A DNA stretch of 64,000 nt from JADZAI01 sp964390465 (GTDB taxonomy: Bacteria; Pseudomonadota; Alphaproteobacteria; Micropepsales; Micropepsaceae). The DNA lies in contig CAYMIJ010000005.1 of the NCBI GenBank assembly GCA_964390465.1, positions 62,001-126,000 of the forward strand. The letters run 5' to 3'. A program made the translations under genes and the position numbers. Shown one piece after another: positions 1-8,532 of the stretch. Position 1 is the first letter of the stretch, and each line of letters begins with the position of its first letter. The notes beneath the pieces are model-generated. The model was not told the DNA's origin and ran no database searches. It was given only the letters and a program-made list of their open reading frames with translations.

Positions 1-1
1 G

Positions 2-367
2 CGCCCCGCGATGGTCGAGGCGCTGCGCCGCGTGAAAGCCAGATTCAAGACCGGCTGCATCACCAATAATCTGCCTGCCAATCAGATGGGCTCAAGCGGC
101 GGACGCTCGATCTACGTCGCCGAAGTGATGGCACTGTTCGATCATGTGATCGAGTCGGCCAAGATCGGCCTGCGCAAGCCCGACCCGCGCATCTATGAGA
201 TGATGACCAGCGCGCTGGGCGTTGATCCGAGAGCTTGCGTCTATCTCGATGATCTAGGCGTCAATCTGAAACCGGCGCGCGACATGGGAATGACCACGAT
301 CAAGGTGATGGACCCGGCGCGCGCTATCGCGGAACTCGAAGCCGCAACGGGATTGACCCTGACATGA
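2..367 (+). CDS. HAD-family phosphatase, C-terminal part (partial)
   Basis: The reading frame is open to the left edge, so only the C-terminal part of the gene is present. It contains the late HAD motifs: a lysine in a GLRKPDPRIYE stretch (motif III) and the acidic pair in VYLDDLGVNLKPAR (motif IV). The wording of the last motif is typical of the HAD subgroup near epoxide-hydrolase and acyl-CoA-dehydrogenase-linked phosphatases (ACAD10 N-terminal type). Substrate is unknown; hydrolysis of a phosphate ester in the cytoplasm is inferred from the family. The stop codon overlaps the dapB start (ATGA), so the two genes are probably co-transcribed. Confidence 0.8.
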   Translation, partial: RPAMVEALRRVKARFKTGCITNNLPANQMGSSGGRSIYVAEVMALFDHVIESAKIGLRKPDPRIYEMMTSALGVDPRACVYLDDLGVNLKPARDMGMTTIKVMDPARAIAELEAATGLTLT

Positions 368-1146
368 GCGCGGTGCCGGTCGTCATCGCCGGGGCAGCAG
401 GCCGCATGGGCGCGGCGCTGATCGAGGCCATCGCTGCCGACCCACGCCTGAGCGTTCATGCCGCGCTGGAACATGACGGGCACAAGGCGCTGGGTGAGAC
501 ACGCGGTGGCGTGACGGTTACCAACAATGCGCTGGAAGCTGTGCTGCATGCGCGTGCCATCGTGGATTTCACGACGCCTGGCTCTACCGTGGCACTGGCG
601 GCACTCGCTGCGCAGGCGCGTATCGTGCATGTGATCGGCACGACGGGGCTTACATCAGATGATCAGAAAAAGATCGAGGCTGCGGCCCGTCACGCCGTGA
701 TTGTGCAGTCGGGCAATTTCTCGCTCGGCGTCAATCTGCTGGCGGGGCTTGTGAAGAAAGCCGCCGCCGCGCTGGGGCCACAATTCGATATCGAGATCGT
801 CGAGATGCATCACCGCCACAAGGTGGATGCGCCATCCGGCACGGCGCTGATGCTGGGCCGTGCGGCGGCTGAAGGGCGCGGTGTCAGTCTGTCGCAGATG
901 CGCCTACCTGCCCGCGAAGGCCATACCGGGGCACGTCCTGAAGGCGGCATCGGCTTTGCCGCATTGCGCGGTGGTTCGGTGGTGGGCGATCACACTGTCA
1001 TACTGGCCGCCGATCACGAGCGCATTGAACTGACCCACAAGGCGGAATCGCGCGGCATCTTCGCGCGCGGCGCGCTGGCGGCGGCATTGTGGGGACAGGG
1101 CAAGCCGCCTGGCCTTTACGCCATGAGCGATGTGCTGGGGCTCTAG
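364..1146 (+). CDS. dapB: 4-hydroxy-tetrahydrodipicolinate reductase
   Basis: Catalyses the NAD(P)H-dependent reduction step of the diaminopimelate/lysine pathway, feeding peptidoglycan and lysine synthesis in the cytoplasm. The 260-residue length is normal for the family. The N-terminal Rossmann motif GAAGRMG lies at residues 10-16, and the signature EMHHRHKVDAPSGTA at 147-161 carries the catalytic His and Lys. The start codon overlaps the stop of the upstream HAD gene. The convergent DUF2244 gene ends within its last codons. Nothing is unusual in the protein. Confidence 0.97.
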   Translation: MSAVPVVIAGAAGRMGAALIEAIAADPRLSVHAALEHDGHKALGETRGGVTVTNNALEAVLHARAIVDFTTPGSTVALAALAAQARIVHVIGTTGLTSDDQKKIEAAARHAVIVQSGNFSLGVNLLAGLVKKAAAALGPQFDIEIVEMHHRHKVDAPSGTALMLGRAAAEGRGVSLSQMRLPAREGHTGARPEGGIGFAALRGGSVVGDHTVILAADHERIELTHKAESRGIFARGALAAALWGQGKPPGLYAMSDVLGL

Positions 1147-1622
1147 GCCGCGCTGAGCGCCGCCATGCGCCGCTGAAGGGCCTGACGCAGCGCATCATAG
1201 ACTTCGCGTCGCTCATCCTCCGTCAGGAACTCGGCCAACTTCACGCCCTTGCCATGGGTGGTGATGGTGACGCCGCCCTGCCCGTGCCGATTTTCGGAAA
1301 TGCCGACACGCGCAAAGCCCGGTTCAAAGGTCCAGCGCTTCTCTGCCCCCTTTGGATCGACATGCGTGACGGAAAGTTCGCGCGCATCCAGCACGACATG
1401 TTCGCGCATCTGCCCGGCCTGATTGTTCAGACGGAAGGCGATGAGGACGCCCATAACATCAAGGCCTAGAAAGGGCAGGACCGGCCAGCCGCCCTGCATG
1501 GCAAAACGCAGACCCATGAAAAGATTGAGCGCGATCATGACACCGAGCAGGGCAAAGAACCCGCGCCGGTCAAGCGAGCGGCTGGGACTGAGCGTGGCGT
1601 TGAAGAAATACGCAGTGGCCAT
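1143..1622 (-). CDS. DUF2244 family membrane protein
   Basis: A 159-residue protein with two closely spaced hydrophobic segments near the N-terminus (about residues 20-42 and 46-64) followed by a soluble C-terminal part. The opening AYFFNATLSPSRSL and the mix of two membrane segments with a short cytoplasmic domain match the DUF2244 family, found widely in alphaproteobacteria, whose function is unknown. I chose the ATG at 1622 because it begins directly before the family's N-terminal motif; an upstream in-frame ATG at 1652 would add ten unconserved residues. The 3' end overlaps dapB tail to tail by 4 bases. Confidence 0.75.
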   Translation of the reverse strand: MATAYFFNATLSPSRSLDRRGFFALLGVMIALNLFMGLRFAMQGGWPVLPFLGLDVMGVLIAFRLNNQAGQMREHVVLDARELSVTHVDPKGAEKRWTFEPGFARVGISENRHGQGGVTITTHGKGVKLAEFLTEDERREVYDALRQALQRRMAALSAA

Positions 1623-1711
1623 CAGGGCTTTTTCTAGAAAACCCGTGCGCAAAGGTCGAGGTGAAAACGTCGGGCCTTTGCCATGCGGCGTTCTTCCGGC
1701 ACAAGCACGCC

Positions 1712-2350
1712 ATGAAACCCGCCGCCATCAACCAATTTTTCCAGCGCCTGTCCGAGCGCGCCCCTGAACCCAAAGGCGAGCTGCATTATGTGAACCCCTA
1801 TACGCTGCTGGTGGCCGTTGTTCTGTCGGCGCAGGCAACCGACAAGGGTGTCAACAAGGCGACCGTGCCGCTCTTCGCCATGGCCGACACACCCGAAAAA
1901 ATGGTCGCGCTGGGTGAGGAACGTGTGCGCGAGGCAGTCAAATCAATCGGGCTTTTCCGCACCAAGGCAAAGAACGTGATCGCCCTTTCAGAAAAACTGA
2001 TCGTCGAACATGACAGTGCGGTACCGCGCGAGCGGTCTGTTCTGGAAACCCTGCCCGGTGTCGGGCGCAAGACCGCCAATGTGGTTCTGAACATCGCCTT
2101 CGGTGAGCCGACACTGGCGGTGGATACGCATGTCTTCCGGGTTTCCAACCGCACCGGTCTTGCGCCGGGCAAAACACCACTGGCGGTGGAGCTGAAACTG
2201 CTGAAACAGGTGCCCGCCATCTATCTGCGCCATGCCCATCACTGGCTGATCCTGCATGGGCGCTATACCTGCCTTGCCCGCAAGCCATTGTGCCCCGCCT
2301 GTCCGGTGGTGGACCTCTGCGCCTTCAAGGCCAAGACGAAAGCCGCTTGA
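1712..2350 (+). CDS. nth: Endonuclease III (DNA glycosylase/AP lyase)
   Basis: Base-excision repair enzyme that removes oxidised pyrimidines and cleaves the abasic site. The helix-hairpin-helix LPGVGRKTAN lies at residues 114-123 with catalytic Lys120, and the catalytic Asp is at 138 in AVDTHVFR. Four cysteines near the C-terminus, spaced C-X6-C-X2-C-X5-C, form the [4Fe-4S] cluster site. Length (212 aa) is normal. The ATG at 1712 gives the usual N-terminus; the frame is open further upstream but without conservation. A PfkB kinase gene follows after about 50 bases on the same strand. Confidence 0.96.
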   Translation: MKPAAINQFFQRLSERAPEPKGELHYVNPYTLLVAVVLSAQATDKGVNKATVPLFAMADTPEKMVALGEERVREAVKSIGLFRTKAKNVIALSEKLIVEHDSAVPRERSVLETLPGVGRKTANVVLNIAFGEPTLAVDTHVFRVSNRTGLAPGKTPLAVELKLLKQVPAIYLRHAHHWLILHGRYTCLARKPLCPACPVVDLCAFKAKTKAA

Positions 2351-2399
2351 CCAGATTCCTGCTGCGCCCGATACGGCAGGCTGCAAATCAGGATATCCT

Positions 2400-3395
2400 A
2401 TGACCGCCACACGCTTTGATGTCACCGGACTCGGCAATGCCATTGTCGATGTGATCGCCCGAACGGATGACGCCTTTCTGGGCACCCATGGGATCGCCAA
2501 AGGTGGCATGACGCTGATCGACGCCCACCGCGCCAAGCTGCTGGAAGATGCGCTGACCGGCACAACCATCGTGCCGGGGGGATCCGCCGCCAACACGATT
2601 GCGGGCCTTGCCTCACTGGGCGGCGCTGGCGCATTCATCGGCCGCGTGCATGACGACTGGCTGGGCGAAGGCTTTTCATCCGGCACGCAGAAGATCGGCG
2701 TGCATTACGAAACGCCCTTCGCCAAAGGCGGCGCACCAACCGCCCGGTCCGTCATTCTGGTGACGCCCGATGGCCAGCGCTCAATGAACACCTATCTGGG
2801 CGCATCGGTGGAGATGGATGAAGGTGACATCGATGCCGGGCTGATCGGCGCTTCAAAGATTCTCTATATCGAAGGGTATCTGTGGGACAGCGAGCGCCTG
2901 AAAGGTGCGGTGCGCAAGGCGATCAAGGCCGCGAAAGATGCCAAACGCCTTGTGGCGCTGACCCTTTCGGATTCCTTCTGTGTCGGGCGTTTCCGCGCAG
3001 AGTTCATCGATCTGATCGAAACCGAGGTGGACATCGTTTTCGCCAACGAGGCCGAGATCATGTCACTTTATGAAACAGCGCATTTCGATGATGCGTTCCA
3101 GTCAGCGCGCGCCACGGGCAAGCTGTTCGCCATCACCCGTTCAGAAAAAGGCGCGGTGGTTTGCCAGGGTTCCGCCGTTCATCTGATCGACGCGACGGCT
3201 GATGTGACAGTGGTGGACACAACCGGTGCAGGCGACCAGTTCGCGGCCGGGTTTCTATATGGCGTGGCGCATGATCTGGGGATGCAACGCGCCGGACGGC
3301 TGGGCGTGCTGGCCGCAGGTGAAGTGATTTCGCATATCGGTCCGCGCCCGCTCGTTTCACTGCGCGAACTGGCCGCCAAGGCAGGACTGGCCTGA
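2400..3395 (+). CDS. PfkB-family carbohydrate/adenosine kinase
   Basis: A ribokinase-fold kinase of 331 residues. The C-terminal PfkB signature DTTGAGDQFAAG begins at residue 273, with the catalytic Asp in GAGD at 279, and an N-terminal glycine pair is seen in PGGSAANT. Family members phosphorylate adenosine or sugars. The N-terminus (FDVTGLGNAIVDVIA) is most like the proteins annotated as adenosine kinase in alphaproteobacteria, but the substrate cannot be settled here. It follows nth closely and ends 22 bases before the convergent thrS stop codon. Confidence 0.88.
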   Translation: MTATRFDVTGLGNAIVDVIARTDDAFLGTHGIAKGGMTLIDAHRAKLLEDALTGTTIVPGGSAANTIAGLASLGGAGAFIGRVHDDWLGEGFSSGTQKIGVHYETPFAKGGAPTARSVILVTPDGQRSMNTYLGASVEMDEGDIDAGLIGASKILYIEGYLWDSERLKGAVRKAIKAAKDAKRLVALTLSDSFCVGRFRAEFIDLIETEVDIVFANEAEIMSLYETAHFDDAFQSARATGKLFAITRSEKGAVVCQGSAVHLIDATADVTVVDTTGAGDQFAAGFLYGVAHDLGMQRAGRLGVLAAGEVISHIGPRPLVSLRELAAKAGLA

Positions 3396-3417
3396 ACGCC
3401 AGCCCTGCCCTTTTCTT

Positions 3418-5415
3418 TTACCGCAGATCAGGCGGGGTGGATTCAAGGCGCAGCATGGCGATGGCGTCATCCAGCGTCATGGTTTCCTGCTTTTCAACGC
3501 CAAGGCGACGGACGGTGATCTTGCCTTCCTCCGCCTCGCGCTTGCCGGCGATCAGCATGACCGGCACCTTGGCGAGCGAGTGTTCGCGCACCTTGTAGTT
3601 GATCTTCTCATTTCTGAGATCAATGTCAGCGCGCACGCCCGCAGAGCGCAGCCTGGACTGAAGCTTCTTCGCATAGTCGTCGGCATCCGACACGATGGTC
3701 GTGACCACCGCCTGCACGGGCGCGAGCCAGAGCGGGAACTTGCCAGCATAGTGTTCGATCAACACGCCGATAAAGCGTTCATAGGTGCCCAGGATCGCCC
3801 GGTGCAGCATGACCGGGCGATGGCGGTTGCCATCCTCCCCTACATAGGTGGCGTCGAGCCGTTCAGGCAGAACGCGGTCAGACTGGATCGTGCCCATCTG
3901 CCAGGTGCGGCCGATGGCGTCGGTCAGATGGAACTCCAGCTTCGGCGCATAGAAGGCGCCTTCGCCCGGCAGTTCCTCCCAGCCCCATTCCGGCGTGGCG
4001 CGACCTGTCGCATGAACAGCTTCGCGCAGCTCGCTTTCCGCCTGGTCCCACATTGCGTCGCTGCCGAAACGCTTTTCAGGGCGCAGGGCCAGCTTGATAG
4101 CGTATTTATCAAAACCGAGATCGCGATAGACAACATCAAGCAGGTCGCAGAAGCGGCGCACTTCCTCGATGATCTGATCTTCGCGGCAGAAGATGTGGGC
4201 GTCGTCCTGCGTGAACTGGCGCACACGCATGATGCCATGCAGCGCGCCGTGCGGCTCGTTGCGGTGGCAGCAACCCATTTCCGACAAGCGCAGGGGCAGA
4301 TCGCGATATGATTTGATCCCCTGACGGAAGATGAGCACATGGCCAGGGCAGTTCATCGGCTTCAGCGCCATCCAGTCGGCCTTGCCTGACACGACCGGGG
4401 CATCATCCGCCACGTTCGGAATCTCGTCAGGGATGACGAACATGTTTTCGCGATACTTGCCCCAGTGGCCTGACTGTTCCCACTGGCGCGCGTCCATGAT
4501 CTGCGGCGTCTTCACCTCGCGGTAATCCGCCGTATCGAGCCGGCGGCGCATATAGGCTTCCAGCGCGCGGTACACGATGAAGCCGTTGGGGTGCCAGAAG
4601 ACCGAGCCATGCGCTTCGCCCTGCAGATGGAACAGGTCCATCTCGCGGCCGATCTTGCGATGGTCGCGCTTCTCGGCTTCCTCGATGCGGGTGAGATAGG
4701 CTTTCAGTTCCTTCTCGTCGCGCCAGGCGGTGCCATAGATGCGCTGAAGCTGGGCGTTCTTCGCATCGCCCCGCCAGTAAGCGCCGGAAATCTTGGTCAG
4801 CTTGAAGGCCGACCCGATATGGCCGGTGGAAGGCAGATGCGGCCCACGGCAGAGGTCGTGCCAGTTGCCGTGATAGTAGACGCTGATTTCCTCGCCCGCT
4901 GGCAGGTCGCGGATAAGCTGAGCCTTGTAGCTTTCGCCGATCCCATCGAAATGTGCGATCGCTTCATCACGCGCCCACAAAGTGCGCTTCGTCGGCAGGT
5001 TGGCTTTCACCAGTTCCTGCATCCGCGCTTCGATCTTCGGCAGATCATCCGTGGTGAAGGGTTCGTTGCGCGCGAAGTCGTAGAAGAAGCCGTCTTCGAT
5101 ATTCGGGCCGATGGTCACCTGCGTGCCGGGGTAAAGTTCCTGCACCGCCTGCGCCATCAGATGCGCGGCGTCGTGACGGATAAGGTCCAGCGCTTCGGCT
5201 TCGTCTTTCCGGGTGATGATGCGCACACGCGCATCAGCCATGATCGGCCAGTCGAGATCGCGCATTTTGCCATCCACCTCGATGGCAAGGGACGCCTTGG
5301 CGAGGCCCGGCGAGATGGCGGCGGCGATGGCAGCCCCGGTGGTGCCGGTCGTCGTCGTCCGAACCGCGCCGTCGGGCAGGGTAATACGGATGGCGGCTTC
5401 ATCGGCGACAGACAC
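3418..5415 (-). CDS. thrS: Threonyl-tRNA synthetase
   Basis: Charges tRNA-Thr in the cytoplasm. The 665-residue protein has the complete order: an N-terminal TGS domain (about 1-65), an editing domain with the HxxxH motif in HDAAHLMAQ, the class II catalytic core with the zinc-binding cysteine in PMNCPGH, and a C-terminal anticodon-binding domain with LRNEKINYKVREHS. Length is standard. It is monocistronic, facing nth/pfkB at its 3' end. About 100 bases separate it from the next upstream gene; I saw no clear T-box or other leader structure there. Confidence 0.98.
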   Translation of the reverse strand: MSVADEAAIRITLPDGAVRTTTTGTTGAAIAAAISPGLAKASLAIEVDGKMRDLDWPIMADARVRIITRKDEAEALDLIRHDAAHLMAQAVQELYPGTQVTIGPNIEDGFFYDFARNEPFTTDDLPKIEARMQELVKANLPTKRTLWARDEAIAHFDGIGESYKAQLIRDLPAGEEISVYYHGNWHDLCRGPHLPSTGHIGSAFKLTKISGAYWRGDAKNAQLQRIYGTAWRDEKELKAYLTRIEEAEKRDHRKIGREMDLFHLQGEAHGSVFWHPNGFIVYRALEAYMRRRLDTADYREVKTPQIMDARQWEQSGHWGKYRENMFVIPDEIPNVADDAPVVSGKADWMALKPMNCPGHVLIFRQGIKSYRDLPLRLSEMGCCHRNEPHGALHGIMRVRQFTQDDAHIFCREDQIIEEVRRFCDLLDVVYRDLGFDKYAIKLALRPEKRFGSDAMWDQAESELREAVHATGRATPEWGWEELPGEGAFYAPKLEFHLTDAIGRTWQMGTIQSDRVLPERLDATYVGEDGNRHRPVMLHRAILGTYERFIGVLIEHYAGKFPLWLAPVQAVVTTIVSDADDYAKKLQSRLRSAGVRADIDLRNEKINYKVREHSLAKVPVMLIAGKREAEEGKITVRRLGVEKQETMTLDDAIAMLRLESTPPDLR

Positions 5416-5517
5416 GGGGATATCTCCTGTTTTGATTGTCCTGACGGAAAGTCAGGGGCGCGCACAGTCGTGTTGCGCCGCACACAAGTCAAGACTCAGC
5501 GATGCCACGCCAACTCT

Positions 5518-6423
5518 TTATGAAGCGTGTGCGCTGAAGCCAACAGAAACAGACCATGTTTCGCCGGGACCAAGCGTCCTTAACCCCAGCGCTTCGGGCT
5601 GAGGCTGATTGTGCGCGTTGGGGATGTGGCTGACGGGTTCCGCACAGAAGAAAGTCTCGTCTGGCGGCACATAAATGACCGACTGCGCCAGATCATCACT
5701 AGGGGTGATGGTGAGCCGCAGATCGCGCTCCGGCCACATCACGACCATGTCGCCCCTGCGATGACCATAGGCGGTATCAACAAGCCGCGTTTCCACGGGC
5801 GCGCCGCTCCACCAGTCAACCGCCGAGGCCCAGCGCAGCTCGCGGCGCGGGATGCCATCGGTGGGTGTCGTCCATTCGCTGATATGCAGGGCGGATAAAA
5901 GTGTCAGCCGCGTGCGCGGAAAATAAGGATGGACGCCAAGCCCTGCTGGCATGGGCGTTTCATCGCGATTGGTGAGCGTCAGCTTCTGCACGAAACCGCT
6001 TTCGGTCAGATCAAAGCGCTGCTCGACCTCAAAGGCCCAGGGCCACGGGCTGCGGTCGCAGACAAGCGTCAGAACCGCATGCGTGGCTGTGGCCTCTTTC
6101 ACCATCCACGGTTTCAGCCAGCCATAGCCATGAATGGTGTGCGGATCCGCAGGACGGCCCGGAAAATTGCTGGGCAGACGCACCATCACGCGGTCCCAGA
6201 AGAAGCAGCCATTGGCAATGCGGCCTGAAAACGGCACCAGCGGGAAACTGGCTGCCTCCAGCACATTCGATGAACCTTCGGGCATGGGACGAAACACATC
6301 CATGCCGCGATAGCGAAAGAGCGCAACGCTGCCCCCGACACGAGGGCGCAGGTGAAGTTCAACATCACCGGCAGAGAGTTTGAGGTCGTCAGTCAAGGCA
6401 TGCTCGCAAACGGATGGCCGCAT
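5518..6423 (-). CDS. Aldose 1-epimerase (galactose mutarotase-like)
   Basis: A 301-residue protein of the galactose mutarotase fold, interconverting alpha and beta anomers of hexoses. The conserved HPYF at the catalytic histidine is present (GLGVHPYFPRT), and a C-terminal Glu in DETFFCAEPVSH fits the catalytic base. It is the last gene of the galactose cluster, starting inside the 3' end of galT (35-base overlap). Co-transcription with galT, galK and the GH42 beta-galactosidase supports a role in lactose/galactose use. It is shorter than E. coli GalM and closer to the YeaD/YihR-like or alphaproteobacterial forms, so no gene symbol is assigned. Confidence 0.88.
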   Translation of the reverse strand: MRPSVCEHALTDDLKLSAGDVELHLRPRVGGSVALFRYRGMDVFRPMPEGSSNVLEAASFPLVPFSGRIANGCFFWDRVMVRLPSNFPGRPADPHTIHGYGWLKPWMVKEATATHAVLTLVCDRSPWPWAFEVEQRFDLTESGFVQKLTLTNRDETPMPAGLGVHPYFPRTRLTLLSALHISEWTTPTDGIPRRELRWASAVDWWSGAPVETRLVDTAYGHRRGDMVVMWPERDLRLTITPSDDLAQSVIYVPPDETFFCAEPVSHIPNAHNQPQPEALGLRTLGPGETWSVSVGFSAHAS

Positions 6424-7387
6424 CTTCCGGTGTCATATCGCGTTGAGGCATGGCGAGCATCTCAAAGCCGACCATGTGTTTGCGCACGGATTGCGAGCGC
6501 AGAAGCGGCGGAAAGAAATGCGCGTGCAGGACGAAACCATCGGCGTTTGATTTCGGTGCCTGATGAAAGCCCATGGAATAGGGGAATGGCGCCTCAAACA
6601 CGCGGTCATAGGCGCGGGTGAGTTTTTGCAGGCTGTCGGCCAGTGCCTCACATTCAGCGGTTGAGAGATCAGGCAAAGCAGGCACCGCGCGGCGCGGCAG
6701 GATAAGCGTTTCAAACGGCCACACCGCCCAGAACGGCACCAGTGTCACGAAGTGTTCGTTGGCGTGGACAATGCGCTCACCGGCTTTCAGCTCGCGCGCC
6801 AGATAGTCACCCAGCAAGGTCGTGCCTGTGCGCTCGTGCCATGCGCGCTGGTGAGCCGCTTCGAGGCTGAGTTCATTTGGCACAGAGGACGTCGCCCATA
6901 TCTGACCATGTGGATGGGGGTTGCTTGCCCCCATCATGGCCCCGCGATTTTCAAACACCGTGACGGCGCTGATATGCGGCTCGACCATCAGTGCTGTCGT
7001 CTCGCGGGCCCATGCATCGACGATGGCGTGGATTTCACGCGCGTCCATCTGCGCCATGGTGCGGCTGTGGTGTGGACCATAGCAGATGACACGGCAGCGC
7101 CCTGTTTCAGGTTCCGCCACCAGCAGAGCATCGCTGGAGGGCGGCGCGCTTTGCGGCAACACGGCCGGGAAGTCGTTGTCGAAAGCAAACACCCCTTCGT
7201 AAGAAGGGTTAGCCTTGCCCCCGACGCGCGCATTGCCCGCGCAGAGATAGCATTGCGGGTCATGCGCGAGACTGACGGCAGGCGGGGCTTTATCGACCGC
7301 GCCCTGCCAGGGTCGTGTCACACGCTGCGGCGAGACCAAAACCCAATCTCCGGTCAGCAGATTGAGACGCCGGTGCGGGTGGCTCAT
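6389..7387 (-). CDS. galT: Galactose-1-phosphate uridylyltransferase
   Basis: Leloir pathway enzyme that exchanges UDP between UDP-glucose and galactose-1-phosphate. The nucleophilic histidine is in SNPHPHGQIWA (His158/His160 region), and zinc ligands are seen at Cys46 and Cys49 (CYLC). Length of 332 residues fits the family. Its ATG overlaps the galK stop by 4 bases and its 3' end overlaps the epimerase gene, so translation is probably coupled through the cluster. No galE is seen in this window. Confidence 0.96.
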   Translation of the reverse strand: MSHPHRRLNLLTGDWVLVSPQRVTRPWQGAVDKAPPAVSLAHDPQCYLCAGNARVGGKANPSYEGVFAFDNDFPAVLPQSAPPSSDALLVAEPETGRCRVICYGPHHSRTMAQMDAREIHAIVDAWARETTALMVEPHISAVTVFENRGAMMGASNPHPHGQIWATSSVPNELSLEAAHQRAWHERTGTTLLGDYLARELKAGERIVHANEHFVTLVPFWAVWPFETLILPRRAVPALPDLSTAECEALADSLQKLTRAYDRVFEAPFPYSMGFHQAPKSNADGFVLHAHFFPPLLRSQSVRKHMVGFEMLAMPQRDMTPEDAAIRLRACLD

Positions 7388-8532
7388 GATGCCACCTCGC
7401 CTGCCCCGCCCACGGCACGGCAGATGAAAGCGTCGGGCTGGAGGTTGGTTTCGGCTTCATAGAGCACGCGGATGGAGGCCAGTGCGGTATCCGACGCCGC
7501 CTCATCGCTCAGCGCGATGATGCAGCCGCCAAAGCCGCCGCCCATCATGCGCGCGCCATAGACTCCGGGCGTTTCACGCGCGATGCGCGCCAGTCGGTCG
7601 AGCGCCGGAATGGAAACCTGCATGTCAGCGCGCAGGCTTTCGTGGCTGTCATTCATCAGAGCGCCGAGGCGCGGCAGATCACAAGCGCGCAGGGCTTCAG
7701 CGGCTGCTTCCACCCGCGCAATCTCGCTGATGACGTGACGAGCGCGGTGATGTTGTTCGCCAGTAAGGCGCGGCCGGTGGGTTTCCAGCAGACCAACTGA
7801 GGCATCCCGCAGAAGCGAAACACCCATGATGTGTGCGGCGCTTTCGCAATCAGCGCGGCGGGCGGCATAGGCCCCGCTGACATGGGCGTGTTTGATCATC
7901 GAATTGACGATCAGGAAGACAGCATCATCAGCTAGCTCAACCGGCTCACAGCCCAACGTCCGGCAGTCGAGCAGAAGCGCCGCGCCCTCAACACCGTTTG
8001 CAGAGGCAAACTGATCCATGATGCCGCAGGGCATGCCAACAAAATCGTTTTCAGCCTGCTGTGTCCACGAGGCGATCTGCGGCCCTGACGCTTTCGCATC
8101 AGCCAGCGCCAGCAATACCGTGGCGGTCGCTACTTCCAGCGCGGCTGAAGAGCTGACACCCGCCCCGACTGGCACAGTGCTGGATATCAGCAGATCAGCG
8201 CCCGGCACGGCGACACCTGCCTTCATCAACACGTCAGCAACGCCAGCCACATAATCGCTCCAGCGCTTCTGCGGTGTCAGCGCATCGAGCGACAGCGATA
8301 CTTCTTCGCCCAGATCGTCCGCGACAAGCCGCAAGGTGCGCGTGCCGTTCGGCGCGGCGGCAATGTGGCACCAGCGATTGATCGCCATCGGCATGACCAG
8401 ACCGCCGCAATAATCGACATGCTCGCCGATGATGTTGATCCGCCCTGGGGCCCGAAACAGGCGTGGCTTGCTCTCAAAGCGCCTGCCGAAAGCGGCGACC
8501 AGCGCTTCAACCGCGCTCATGCACTGCGCCAC
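7384..8532 (-). CDS. galK: Galactokinase
   Basis: Phosphorylates galactose at C1 with ATP. This is a GHMP kinase: the N-terminal galactokinase signature RAPGRINIIGEHVDYCGG, the ATP-binding PVGAGVSSSAALE and the C-terminal glycine motif MGGGFGGC are all present in order. The length of 382 residues is typical. Two starts are possible, at 8532 or at 8520 (MSAVEALV); the first overlaps the end of the GH42 gene by 16 bases. It is followed directly by galT in the same transcript. Confidence 0.95.
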   Translation of the reverse strand: MAQCMSAVEALVAAFGRRFESKPRLFRAPGRINIIGEHVDYCGGLVMPMAINRWCHIAAAPNGTRTLRLVADDLGEEVSLSLDALTPQKRWSDYVAGVADVLMKAGVAVPGADLLISSTVPVGAGVSSSAALEVATATVLLALADAKASGPQIASWTQQAENDFVGMPCGIMDQFASANGVEGAALLLDCRTLGCEPVELADDAVFLIVNSMIKHAHVSGAYAARRADCESAAHIMGVSLLRDASVGLLETHRPRLTGEQHHRARHVISEIARVEAAAEALRACDLPRLGALMNDSHESLRADMQVSIPALDRLARIARETPGVYGARMMGGGFGGCIIALSDEAASDTALASIRVLYEAETNLQPDAFICRAVGGAGEVAS